The position numbers and the translations under genes were made by a program. From contig JAISGZ010000064.1 in assembly GCA_031262845.1 (NCBI GenBank), positions 1-10,499 on the forward strand: a stretch of DNA of 10,499 nucleotides, in the 5' to 3' direction. The stretch's first letter is position 1; the number at the start of each line of letters is the position of its first letter. Below are positions 1-6,760 of the stretch, piece by piece. The stretch is from Propionibacteriaceae bacterium. Its GTDB lineage: Bacteria > Actinomycetota > Actinomycetes > Propionibacteriales > Propionibacteriaceae. The notes under the pieces were generated by a model that was given only the letters and a program-made list of their open reading frames with translations, had not been told where the DNA came from and did no database searches.

Positions 1-350
1 CTTGAGCGCCCCAGCAGCCGAGTGGTTGATCGCCCCACGATCAGCGCCGCTGCCCTGCGCCTGACCCAACGTCCCACCGGCTGGCGTTGCACCGATTTCG
101 TGACCAGATGATGGAGAAAGTTGAGAAAGTTGGTCTCAGGACACGAAAGTTTTTGCCAGACACGACCGGCGACTAGACGAGGCCTTGATCGTCTCCGCCA
201 ACGACCGCTCGCCGCACCGATAAAGCTCAGGTGGAGATCATCGCGGCGACCGCTGAATCTGGACGCAGAAGTGTCCCGCACCAGAAATTCGCTGTTCGAA
301 CGAATTTCCGGTGCGGGACACGGAGGACACCCCTACCAGGAGTCAGAGCC
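1..350. other. Left-edge region without a supportable gene
   Basis: I see no gene I can defend here. A plus-strand frame open from position 1 stops with TGA at 109-111; it has fairly GC-rich third positions but an arginine-rich, unrecognisable translation, so it could be the last 36 codons of a gene whose body lies outside the window. A minus-strand frame that runs off the left edge, rich in Gly and Ala, is open below about position 138 but has no convincing start. A small tandem repeat of GAGAAAGTT occurs near 114-131. The only strong structure is the hairpin at 271-321, listed separately. A glnD gene, often found next to amtB-glnK in actinobacteria, is not visible before the window ends. 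Confidence 0.4.
271..321 (-). repeat. Long hairpin downstream of glnK
   Basis: Two 21-base arms (271-291 and 301-321) are inverted repeats of each other with one difference, around a 9-base loop. The outer part of each arm is GTGTCCCGCACC or its complement. Read as minus-strand RNA the single difference becomes a G-U pair, so the stem is fully paired in the amtB-glnK transcript direction. It begins 29 bases after the glnK stop codon. The position fits a transcription terminator or an RNA 3' stabiliser, but there is no run of U after the stem, so a dispersed palindromic repeat is an equal alternative. Confidence 0.75.
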
Positions 351-689
351 TTAGATAGCCTCGCCGTCTTTCTCGCCGGTCCGGATGCGGACGACGTTTT
401 CGACCGGCATGACCCAGACCTTGCCGTCACCGACTTGACCGGTCCGGGCCGCTTCGACGATCACCGAGATGATTTCGTCGACCGCGGCGTCCCGGGCCAG
501 AATTTCGATTTTGACCTTGAGGACGAAGTTGATCGTGAACTCAGCGCCCCGATAAATCTCGTTGTGGCCGTGCTGACGGGCGAACCCGGTGCATTCCGAG
601 ATGGTCATGCCGGCGATGTTGTGTTGAGCGAGAGCGACTTGGACATCGCCGAGTTTTTCTGGTTGCACGATGGCGGTAATGAGTTTCAT
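351..689 (-). CDS. glnK: PII nitrogen-regulatory protein GlnK with Tyr51 replaced by Phe
   Basis: This 112-residue protein is a trimeric PII signal transducer that senses ATP/ADP and 2-oxoglutarate and, in the AmtB-linked subfamily, plugs the ammonium channel. It has the usual family length and hallmarks: an MKLITAIVQPEKL start, EIYRGAEF in the T-loop, Gln39 and Lys58 (2-oxoglutarate site), GDGK at 87-90 and RIRTGE at 101-106. Residue 51, the Tyr that GlnD uridylylates or adenylylates, is Phe (codon at 537-539 reads TTC on the minus strand), and Gly37 is Ala. I chose the ATG at 687-689 because it gives the family length and has a strong Shine-Dalgarno, AAGGAAG, five bases upstream. Its start overlaps the amtB stop (ATGA), so translation is probably coupled. 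Identity is secure; loss of covalent control is inferred. Confidence 0.97.
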   Translation of the reverse strand: MKLITAIVQPEKLGDVQVALAQHNIAGMTISECTGFARQHGHNEIYRGAEFTINFVLKVKIEILARDAAVDEIISVIVEAARTGQVGDGKVWVMPVENVVRIRTGEKDGEAI

Positions 690-2059
690 TTGGCTTCCTT
701 CTTTCCTGAGGTGGCCGGACTGTCTTCGCGCGCCGGCACCACCAGGGTGTGGCTGTAACCGCGCCACGAGGCGTAACGGACGTTCGACAAGTCGTAGGCG
801 ATTTCAGCGTGTTCACCGACGTCGATCCCCGACAGTTCTTCGGAGGGCGACAGGCGAGTCTTCATAACTGCCCGCAGAATCAAGCAGATGATCGCCGTCA
901 TGATCGCCGAATAGGCCATGGCCGCACCAGCGCCGACGGCTTGCCGCCAGAGTTGGTCGAAGCCGCCGCCGTAGAACAGGCCGTCGATCCCAGCCGGCGC
1001 GTCGGCCGTAGCCAAGAAGCCGACCAGCAAGGTGCCGACGACGCCGCCGACCAGGTGGACACCGACGACGTCGAGCGAGTCGTCATAACCGAGTTTGTAT
1101 TTCAAGGTCACGGCCATGGCACAGATAACGCCGGCCAGCAGGCCGATGATGACGGCGCCGATCGGTGACACTGAGGAGCACGAAGGCGTAATCGCGACCA
1201 GGCCGGCCACCGCGCCGGAGGCGGCACCGAGGGAGGTGTAGTGACCGTCCCGAATCTTTTCGGTCAAAATCCAAGCCACCAAGGCGGCGCCAGTAGCAGC
1301 GATCGTGTTGACCCAGACGGTGCCGGCCGCGCCATCAGCCGCCAGACCGGAACCGGCGTTGAAACCGAACCAGCCGAACCACAACAGGCCGGCGCCGAGC
1401 ATGACCAAGGTCATGTTGTGCGGCCGCATCGGTTGCTTACCGAAACCGATCCGCTTGCCAATCAAGATCGCGGCCACCAGGCCGGCCGTGCCGGCGTTGA
1501 TGTGAATCGCGGTCCCGCCGGCGTAGTCGATGGCGCCGATGGTGTTGGCGATCCAGCCCCCGGTTTCAGCCGTGAAGCCGTCGAAGGAGAAGACCCAGTG
1601 AGCCAGTGGGAAGTAGACCACGGTCGCCCAGAGGACGACGAACACCAGCCAGGCACTGAACTTCAGCCGGTCGGCCAGGGCGCCTGAGACCAAGGCCACG
1701 GTGATAATCGCGAAGGCACATTGGAAAGCCACGAAGGCCATGGCCGGTAAGCGGTCGTCGTAGAGGACGGGGTCTCCGGCGGCGTCGGGCCGGAAGACAT
1801 CGGCCAAGCCGATCAAACCCGTCGGATCACCGATCACACCGCCGACTGAGTCGCCGAAGGCTATGCCGTAACCGTAGAGAACCCAGAGCACGGACACGAT
1901 GCCCATGACCGAGAAACTCATCATCATCATGTTGAGAGTGCTGAAAGCCCTCGTCATACCGCCGTAAAACATGGCTAGACCAGGGGTCATGAGAAACACC
2001 AGCGAAGCGGCGATCAAGACCCAGGCCGTGTCGCCCGAGTTGAGTTCGAGAAAAATCAT
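686..2059 (-). CDS. amtB: Ammonium transporter AmtB
   Basis: This is a 457-residue Amt/Mep/Rh family ammonium channel of the cytoplasmic membrane, with the expected eleven or so membrane segments. Visible hallmarks are the twin pore histidines (in GGTAIHINAG and in DVVGVHLVGG), the conserved Asp in AIDYAGG, the FQCAF and WFGWFGFNAGS segments, and a cytoplasmic tail with GIDVGEHAEIAYD. HWVF occupies the place of the E. coli HMVW external-site motif, as is common in actinobacterial members. The stop overlaps the glnK ATG by four bases, forming the classic amtB-glnK pair. I chose the ATG at 2057-2059, just before the first membrane segment; a TTG five codons upstream (2072-2074) is possible. Neither has a good Shine-Dalgarno, so a leaderless or weakly initiated message is possible. 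Confidence 0.98.
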   Translation of the reverse strand: MIFLELNSGDTAWVLIAASLVFLMTPGLAMFYGGMTRAFSTLNMMMMSFSVMGIVSVLWVLYGYGIAFGDSVGGVIGDPTGLIGLADVFRPDAAGDPVLYDDRLPAMAFVAFQCAFAIITVALVSGALADRLKFSAWLVFVVLWATVVYFPLAHWVFSFDGFTAETGGWIANTIGAIDYAGGTAIHINAGTAGLVAAILIGKRIGFGKQPMRPHNMTLVMLGAGLLWFGWFGFNAGSGLAADGAAGTVWVNTIAATGAALVAWILTEKIRDGHYTSLGAASGAVAGLVAITPSCSSVSPIGAVIIGLLAGVICAMAVTLKYKLGYDDSLDVVGVHLVGGVVGTLLVGFLATADAPAGIDGLFYGGGFDQLWRQAVGAGAAMAYSAIMTAIICLILRAVMKTRLSPSEELSGIDVGEHAEIAYDLSNVRYASWRGYSHTLVVPAREDSPATSGKKEAK

Positions 2060-2081
2060 GCCGCGAGTCTGCAACCGGCGG

Positions 2082-2151
2082 ATTACATCCCGTCACGGCC
2101 CAGGTTACGGTTTGATTGCGCCACCGGCCGATCATGTTACAAACCGATTTC
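2082..2151 (-). promoter_or_regulatory. Possible GlnR-type boxes upstream of amtB
   Basis: Read on the minus strand, the amtB upstream region contains GAAAT-N6-GTAAC (2136-2151) and GCAAT-N6-GTAAC (2104-2119), two copies of one pattern 32 bp apart. A GTAAT at 2082-2086 lies exactly 22 bp from the second GTAAC. The actinobacterial nitrogen regulator GlnR binds alternating GTnAC and GaAAC half-sites separated by six bases, with a 22-bp period between like half-sites. The match is partial: the GaAAC-type site expected between the last two boxes is poor. GlnR control of amtB-glnK is known in streptomycetes and mycobacteria. This is a candidate operator, not a firm call. Confidence 0.3.
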
Positions 2152-2320
2152 AGGCGGGGTGCGGTCACACTGAGTGCCCTGTCGCGCCTTGTAGATACCC
2201 AGGACATAGAACACAGCCACCGGGCTCAAGACTTTTCCGACCTAGTTAGCTACGGTTAGAAGACACGGCGGGCTGGTCGGACCGAAGCCTGGGACGACAC
2301 CGCTGTGTGACCTAAGGTAT

Positions 2321-2336
2321 GTCCGGTCCGCCGGAC
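2321..2336 (+). promoter_or_regulatory. Small hairpin in the hpf leader
   Basis: GTCCGG and CCGGAC form a perfect 6-bp stem around a TCCG tetraloop, ending 10 bases before the hpf Shine-Dalgarno. It could modulate ribosome access or message stability, or simply reflect GC-rich sequence. A TAnnnT-like hexamer (TAAGGT, about 2313-2318) just upstream could be part of the hpf promoter, but no matching -35 is evident. Confidence 0.3.
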
Positions 2337-2356
2337 TGATTGTGAGGGAGGCAGCA

Positions 2357-2983
2357 ATGGACACCATTGTGCAAGGACGCCATTGCCAGATTACGGACAG
2401 CTTCCGCGAACTTGTCGATAGCCGTTTGAACAGCTTGGAGAAGTTCACCAGCCGGGTCATCCGGGCTGAAGTGATCGCCAGCGCTTACGACAGCCGTCGT
2501 GAGCCCGACAAGGCTTTTCGAGTCGAGATCACACTGATCGGCAAAGGCCCGGTGGTTCGGGCCGAAGCCGCCGCCGACGATAAGAACGTGGCCTTTGACC
2601 TCGCTTTCGACCGGCTCAAAGCTCAGATCCTCAAGGCCGCCGATCGGCGTCGCAACCGGAATTTGAATTTGCGGGTGGCCACCCAAGAACTGGCCCAAGA
2701 AGCCGAGGCCGCCGATAACGATCACGAATCGGACGTCCCGGTCCGCACGATCGCCGGCTTGAAAGTCGAAGGCGACGGACCACTGGTGGTGCGGGAGAAA
2801 GACTTCGCCGCCGTGCCCTTGAGCCTGGCTCAAGCCCTCGACGAGATGGAACTGGTGGGCCACGACTTCTTCCTCTACGTCGACGAGGTGACCGGTAAGC
2901 CATCGGTGGTTTACCGCCGCCGGGCTTATGACTACGGCGTCATTCATCTGACTCTGTCGCAGCCGGCCACGACCGTCGGTTAA
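2357..2983 (+). CDS. hpf: Long ribosome hibernation-promoting factor
   Basis: This 208-residue protein belongs to the long HPF family, which binds the 30S subunit and dimerises 70S ribosomes into inactive 100S particles in stationary phase or stress. Residues 1 to about 100 form the S30AE ribosome-binding domain, with the conserved stretch VVRAEAAADDK and the basic helix end AADRRRNR. A charged linker (about 105-140) follows. Residues about 143-200 form the C-terminal dimerisation domain, with REKDF, LDEMELVGHDFFLYVD and SVVYRRRAYDYGVIHL. The ATG at 2357 is preferred over the upstream in-frame GTG (2342) because GGGAGG at 2346-2351 is well spaced for it and the protein then begins in the family manner (MDTIVQGRHC). 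It is monocistronic, followed by its own terminator and divergent from amtB. Confidence 0.97.
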   Translation: MDTIVQGRHCQITDSFRELVDSRLNSLEKFTSRVIRAEVIASAYDSRREPDKAFRVEITLIGKGPVVRAEAAADDKNVAFDLAFDRLKAQILKAADRRRNRNLNLRVATQELAQEAEAADNDHESDVPVRTIAGLKVEGDGPLVVREKDFAAVPLSLAQALDEMELVGHDFFLYVDEVTGKPSVVYRRRAYDYGVIHLTLSQPATTVG

Positions 2984-3002
2984 CGACCGGCGCCCGACTG
3001 AC

Positions 3003-3051
3003 ACTGGTGCCCAGCCAACCCACGTGAGTTGGCTGGGCACCGGTCTTTCTT
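3003..3051 (+). terminator. Rho-independent terminator of hpf
   Basis: A 14-bp perfect stem (GGTGCCCAGCCAAC at 3006-3019 with its complement at 3028-3041) surrounds an 8-base loop and extends by three more pairs, one of them G-U. It is followed by the T-rich CTTTCTT (3045-3051). It begins 20 bases after the hpf stop, the expected place for an intrinsic terminator. Confidence 0.88.
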
Positions 3052-3062
3052 CTGGAACCGGC

Positions 3063-3228
3063 TAGTGGCCTGTCGCATCTAAAATGTCGTGTTAATTCGT
3101 GGTGGCCGGTGGGGTGGCCAGCAAGGCGGAGGAGGAGCCGGTAGTGGATCTACCGGCGACGACGACAACGCGGCTGGGGGCCCCACCGGGTGCCGCGAAT
3201 ACGGCATTTTAGACGCGACAGGCCACTA
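3063..3228. mobile_element. 166-bp palindromic MITE-like element
   Basis: The two ends are inverted repeats over 28 bp (3063-3090 against 3201-3228) with only two differences; they start TAGTGGCCTGTCGC. Homology continues inward imperfectly (GGTGGGG against CCCCACC) to a central hairpin, CCGGTAG at 3138-3144 and CTACCGG at 3150-3156, around TGGAT. The whole unit can therefore fold into one long hairpin whose centre is the element's centre. It encodes nothing and has TA at both outer ends, as expected for insertion at TA by an IS630/mariner-type transposase. No longer target duplication is seen. A non-autonomous miniature transposon is the best reading; a palindromic intergenic repeat or structured RNA is the alternative. 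Confidence 0.72.
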
Positions 3229-3421
3229 ACGGGACCCGAATCCCTCACAACGACCCAGGCCGAACGACGGCACTGTCGCTGGGCCGGCCTGGACCGGGGG
3301 TAACTGTAGCAAGCCGTCCAACCTTGATCGGACGCCTGGCGGACAATTTTTGGTTGACCAGGTGAGGCTGGGGAAAATCCATCGGGCTGTCCGGGGAAGA
3401 AGGCGGACCGTCAGGCCCCGG
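3229..3421. other. Intergenic region after the palindromic element
   Basis: This stretch holds no gene with recognisable product or start signals. Immediately after the stop of the YbjN-domain gene (minus strand) CCGGGG (3391-3396) and CCCCGG (3416-3421) could pair around a 19-base loop, but no U-run follows, so a terminator call is not justified. Confidence 0.4.
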
Positions 3422-3904
3422 TTAGTCTTCGGCCCGGCTGGCGGCGGCTTCTTCGGGATAGCGGTCGTCCAGCCAACTGAAGGCCTCGACGGCGGCGGCA
3501 ATCGCGCCCCGGATGTGTTCGTCAAGCTGGGCGTCGGTCAAACCGTGGCTGTAACTGACCCCGAAACTGGCCAAGGCGATCGCCCGGTCATCCCGTTCCA
3601 AAGCCGCCAGTTTCGGCCACAACCGGTCGACATTCCAGTCGTTGACGTGGTGAATCAGATTGTCCAACTCGTCGGTGGCGATACCGCGGTCCCAGCGTCC
3701 CTGGACAAATAAAATTTCCCGTTCCGGGCCCCGGACGAAGAAATAGAACCAATGGCCATCCCACCAGCCGCCGATGTCGCCGTCGTAGTCAATCCGGTAA
3801 TGCCAGTCGTGCGAGTCAAGGCAGGCTTGAATTCTTTCGTTGCTGAGCGGCGCAACTTCTGTTGACAGCAACGACCCATCCGGTTTGGTGAAATAGCCCA
3901 CCAC
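3422..3904 (-). CDS. YbjN domain-containing protein
   Basis: This 160-residue soluble protein matches the YbjN (sensory transduction regulator-like) family in its actinobacterial form. Seen in order: PLSNERIQACLDSHDWHY (19-36), the acidic DYDGDIGGWWDGHWFYFFVRG (39-59), EILFVQGRWD (63-72), HHVNDWNVDRLWPK (85-98) and HGLTDAQLDEHIRG (120-133), ending in an alpha-helical, acidic tail. The fold is related to type III secretion chaperone-like domains; no enzyme activity is known and the molecular role is unclear. The start is a GTG at 3902-3904, with a second GTG directly after it; only a weak AGGG-type Shine-Dalgarno precedes them. It has no operon partner on its strand and is separated by 220 bases from the next gene. 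Family assignment is fairly sure, function is not. Confidence 0.85.
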   Translation of the reverse strand: MVGYFTKPDGSLLSTEVAPLSNERIQACLDSHDWHYRIDYDGDIGGWWDGHWFYFFVRGPEREILFVQGRWDRGIATDELDNLIHHVNDWNVDRLWPKLAALERDDRAIALASFGVSYSHGLTDAQLDEHIRGAIAAAVEAFSWLDDRYPEEAAASRAED

Positions 3905-4052
3905 AACACCCTACCGGCCCGGTCCTGATTCGGCCGGGATTTCCCGGCTGACTGAACTCAGCGTTCATTTAATAGGGGTCATGACACGACACGAGTCAGG
4001 TTTCCGGAATAAAAGGCCAGGACTACAAGTCAAACTCCCAGGGCAACAGGGC

Positions 4053-4109
4053 AAAATCACAGCGTGATTTTTAGCCCGATGGCTGACCGGTTCTTGGTCA
4101 AATCACGCT
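4053..4109. repeat. Cluster of ATCAC/GTGAT inverted repeats 3' of the membrane-protein gene
   Basis: AAAATCAC (4053-4060) and GTGATTTT (4064-4071) form an 8-bp perfect inverted repeat around AGC. In addition, AGCGTGATTT (4061-4070) is inverted as AAATCACGCT at 4100-4109. Two mutually exclusive hairpins are therefore possible in the 3' region of the minus-strand membrane-protein gene, whose stop is at 4126. The first, with its A and T flanks, could be a weak bidirectional terminator, but neither has a classical GC stem followed by a long U-run. Confidence 0.4.
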
Positions 4110-4125
4110 TGGCCTAAAGGCTGAT

Positions 4126-5136
4126 TCAGCAGAATGAGCAACCCGCCAAGGCCCCGGCCGAGGTCACGACCAAGGTGCTGAGCCAAATCGACGACAGGGC
4201 CGGGTCGATGTGGGTAGTGCCCCGGTTGTTCCACAAGCGGGCGAAGAATTCGCCCAGGGCGGCGCCGAGAACACCGCCGGCCGCACCGACCACGACCGCG
4301 CCCAGCAAAGGCCAGGTTTCGGCCGTACCCGCTGTCACGCCACCGGCGAAAACGTCGTAGAAAACCGCTCCGGCCAGGGCTGCCGGCCACATCATGTGGT
4401 GGGTCAAGGGCGCCATATTGGCCCGGCCACCGAGGTTAAGAATGATCAGGGCCAGGGCGGCGAAGGCAAAGGGCACGAGTTTGACCGTGTCGCCGCTCAA
4501 GCCCGGCACGTAAACCGGTAAGAGGGCGCCGACGCCACCGCCGATCAGACCGGCCGCTAGGCCTAAAACGAGGAATTGGCGCGGCTTTTCTTGCCACGGC
4601 AGCCAGTGGTAAACCTCATCGCCGGCCTTGTTCCGGGTCGACAACAAGCTCTGGGCCAGTGAGCGGTTGAACAGGCTGCGGTCACCGAAGATGAAACGGA
4701 CGGCGATGGCGGAGATGACCACGGTCAGAAAAACGGTCTCGGTGTGGGCGGCGAACCAGCCGGTTTGGGCCAGGCCGTAGTTGATCAGCCAGCCGAGCCC
4801 GCCGAAAACTGCGCCGATAATCCAGACGCTGATCTGACCCGTGCCGGCCAGCGGCGAGACAATATCTTTCAAGCCATCGACGCCCCGATAGCGTTTCTTG
4901 CCGGCGTAAGCGGCCGCCGCGACGGCACCGGCAAAAGCGACGTGGGGGCCGAACATCGGACCCAGCGCGATCGTGTCGATGATCTGTTGGCCTGGTCCGA
5001 CCGCGCCGCTGGCGATAACACCGGTTCCGGTCAGAATCGCCACGCTCGAGAGAATGAGGGCGTAGTTCGCGCCCAGTGTGGCTCCCAAGGCGCCACCGCC
5101 GAGCGCAATCAACAACATGACAACCTGGTCCATCAT
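4126..5136 (-). CDS. Polytopic membrane protein of unknown function
   Basis: I do not recognise a characterised family. The 336-residue protein has about eight or nine hydrophobic segments (roughly 5-42, 57-78, 104-122, 132-150, 188-210, 218-236, 250-268, 276-298, 314-332). A soluble charged loop (about 151-187) contains NKAGDEVYHWLPWQEKPRQ. Glycine-zipper stretches recur (GGGALGATLGA, IGGGVGALL, GGVLGAALGE). Possibly important polar residues inside or near the membrane are GPHVAFAG (63-70), LTHHMMWP (244-251) and THIDPALSSI (308-317); it ends with two cysteines (GCSFC). These suggest a transporter or channel, but nothing identifies a substrate. Two ATGs are adjacent (5134-5136 and 5131-5133); GAGGG abuts the first, so the second is better spaced. 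A TAATCT hexamer at 5248-5253 could be its -10. Confidence 0.85.
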   Translation of the reverse strand: MMDQVVMLLIALGGGALGATLGANYALILSSVAILTGTGVIASGAVGPGQQIIDTIALGPMFGPHVAFAGAVAAAAYAGKKRYRGVDGLKDIVSPLAGTGQISVWIIGAVFGGLGWLINYGLAQTGWFAAHTETVFLTVVISAIAVRFIFGDRSLFNRSLAQSLLSTRNKAGDEVYHWLPWQEKPRQFLVLGLAAGLIGGGVGALLPVYVPGLSGDTVKLVPFAFAALALIILNLGGRANMAPLTHHMMWPAALAGAVFYDVFAGGVTAGTAETWPLLGAVVVGAAGGVLGAALGEFFARLWNNRGTTHIDPALSSIWLSTLVVTSAGALAGCSFC

Positions 5137-5143
5137 CCCTCAC

Positions 5144-5355
5144 AGTCGTTCGTTCGGTCCGCTACCGCCGGAGCCAACGTCGGTTCAGCCCCGCCCCTTC
5201 GGTGTCGCCCAAGGCCAGGACAGAAACCACCTCAGGCAACAGGCAATAGATTAGGCCGCCGGTCCAAGCCACTGGCCGCCCCGGTCGCCGTTAACCCGAA
5301 GCTTGACTTGGTCTCAACTCAGCCTGTGTGTAGCTCAAGGTTTCGGTGGGAGTGG
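5144..5355. other. Intergenic region between methyltransferase and membrane-protein genes
   Basis: These 212 bases separate two genes on the same strand. I see a tandem CAGGCAA pair at 5233-5246, beside the possible -10 hexamer (TAATCT on the minus strand, 5248-5253) of the membrane-protein gene. I see no recognisable riboswitch, terminator or small gene. Confidence 0.4.
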
Positions 5356-6636
5356 TCAAAATAAGGTCACTGGTCGGACGGCCGCCGCCGGGTATCGACG
5401 TTTAACCATCTCACTGACGGTTTTCAGCGCCGGGCTCATCGCGGTGGCAGGAGTGACCTGAAACTCCGCCAAGCCGGCCGGAATCGAGTCGTCGGCAGCA
5501 AACGAGAAAGTCGCTTGAACACTTTTGGCTAGGGCTGATGCAAACACGGGCGGGACAGCGTTGCCAATTAGTGTGGCAATCTCACTGCGGGTTCCGACGA
5601 ATTGAAATGAGGGCGGAAAAGTCTGGATCGTGGCGGCTTCCCGCAAAGTCAAGGTGCGATCTGCGGTCGGGTGGACGAACTCTCGGGTAGCGGCACTCGT
5701 GATCGCGCGGGAAGGTTCCGAACCAACAAGACGGCGAAGACCAATCGGCGCCCCGCCACGCTTCTCGGTCGGTGTCCCATCCCTGACTCGTCGGTTAGCT
5801 CGGGCCGTCCAGCTTTCATGTTGCAAATCCTCTGGCAGGTCTCGCATCGTTTGGCCAGGCTTTAAAGCCCTGATCCGGTGTGACTCCACACCGGTCGGCC
5901 ATCTTGGTTCAGAGAGCGGGTCTCCCGCTGACACTTTGACAGCTGACAGCACTTGGCTGACGGTCATCGTGGGCGGCAAAGTTTGTCCGACTCGCCAGGC
6001 GCCAGGCGCTCCAAAAGCGGCATGAGTTGGATTCAGAGGCGCCGGAACTCGACCAAGAGCAGCCGTAACGATGACCCGTTTACGTAATTGAGGCACCCCA
6101 TAGTTTGCGACGTTGACCTTTTCCAGTCGGATTGTGTAACCAGCCTCAATCAGTGGGTCGAGTAGGTCGCGCACATACCGTCCGCCACCAGCAGTTAAAA
6201 AACCCTCGACGTTTTCGAAGACGAACATTTCCGGCCGGAATTCGGCGGCCAAAGCCGAGTAGTAACCAACTAGCGTGTTACGCGGATCCTGAACGCTGCG
6301 CGCACCAGCTGATGAGAAGCCTTGACAGGGCGGCCCTCCCACGATCAGCCGGGTCCGGTCTCCGTTCAAAGACCGGAGCAGGCTGCCGGTGTCGATGTCT
6401 CGAATGTCACTGTGAAGAAACTGATGATCGGGGAAATTCGCGCGGTACGTATCGGCGGCGGGCCGCCATACGTCGGACGCCAACCGGACTTTAATCCCAG
6501 CGTCCGAGAAACCGCAGGCCAAGCCGCCAGCACCAGAAAATAGGTCAACCGCATCGATTTGGAGGGCCTGACCGCCGTGATCAGACGACTCCGGCCACGT
6601 CAGAACCTCATGGTCGGTGTCCTGGAGCAGCGTCAT
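5356..6636 (-). CDS. DNA cytosine-5 methyltransferase
   Basis: This 426-residue enzyme transfers a methyl group from S-adenosylmethionine to C5 of cytosine in a specific DNA sequence. The family motifs are all present in order: motif I VDLFSGAGGL (30-39), motif IV GGPPCQGFS with catalytic Cys104, motif VI ENV (141-143), motif VIII YGVPQLRKRV (179-188) and motif X IGNAVPP (357-363). The target-recognition region lies between about 200 and 310, so the recognised sequence cannot be read from motifs. The length is ordinary and nothing is truncated. The ATG at 6634-6636 has no Shine-Dalgarno but has a TAGAGT hexamer six bases upstream, fitting a leaderless message. No restriction endonuclease or vsr gene is beside it, so it looks solitary; neighbours are fic and the membrane protein. 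Confidence 0.97.
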   Translation of the reverse strand: MTLLQDTDHEVLTWPESSDHGGQALQIDAVDLFSGAGGLACGFSDAGIKVRLASDVWRPAADTYRANFPDHQFLHSDIRDIDTGSLLRSLNGDRTRLIVGGPPCQGFSSAGARSVQDPRNTLVGYYSALAAEFRPEMFVFENVEGFLTAGGGRYVRDLLDPLIEAGYTIRLEKVNVANYGVPQLRKRVIVTAALGRVPAPLNPTHAAFGAPGAWRVGQTLPPTMTVSQVLSAVKVSAGDPLSEPRWPTGVESHRIRALKPGQTMRDLPEDLQHESWTARANRRVRDGTPTEKRGGAPIGLRRLVGSEPSRAITSAATREFVHPTADRTLTLREAATIQTFPPSFQFVGTRSEIATLIGNAVPPVFASALAKSVQATFSFAADDSIPAGLAEFQVTPATAMSPALKTVSEMVKRRYPAAAVRPVTLF

Positions 6637-6653
6637 GACATCACTCTAGGACA
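6637..6653 (-). promoter_or_regulatory. Putative leaderless promoter of the methyltransferase gene
   Basis: On the minus strand TAGAGT (6643-6648) matches the actinobacterial -10 pattern TAnnnT and lies six bases before the ATG, so transcription would start at or beside the A of the start codon. The plus-strand TAGGACA (6647-6653) overlaps this hexamer and is the same half-site that makes up the fic palindrome. No clear -35 is visible. Confidence 0.4.
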
Positions 6654-6760
6654 GCCCACTGACAGTTCGACTTTGTGGAGAGCAGCCTCGGGTCAACGCT
6701 CCCTGCCACAACTTGATCTGGGTGTCTAGTGGGATCTTCCGGTTGAGGTCCCCACACGCT

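Noticed and set aside
1..138. Gly/Ala-rich minus-strand frame leaving the left edge, possibly a glnD or other downstream gene
   Set aside because: There is no credible start codon or Shine-Dalgarno, it has no GlnD-like sequence, and a plus-strand frame over the same bases has equally good codon statistics.
231..758. Plus-strand frame of 175 codons across glnK
   Set aside because: It is antisense to glnK, begins within the glnK downstream hairpin region and has no family resemblance.
2201..2210. AGGACATAGA upstream of amtB, identical to ten bases at the fic operator
   Set aside because: Shared 10-mers are expected by chance in a window this size, and the palindromic partner arm is missing here.
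2312..3040. Long open minus-strand frame antisense to hpf (242 codons)
   Set aside because: It is a mirror of a real, family-matching gene in high-GC DNA; its translation matches nothing and it runs through the hpf terminator.
3391..3421. CCGGGG/CCCCGG pair after the YbjN gene as a terminator
   Set aside because: The 6-bp stem has a 19-base loop and no U-run; it is easily expected in GC-rich DNA.
3933..3948. GCCGGG-ATTT-CCCGGC hairpin upstream of the YbjN gene as a terminator or regulatory element
   Set aside because: The short stem lacks a T-run on either strand, and no gene ends nearby to be terminated.
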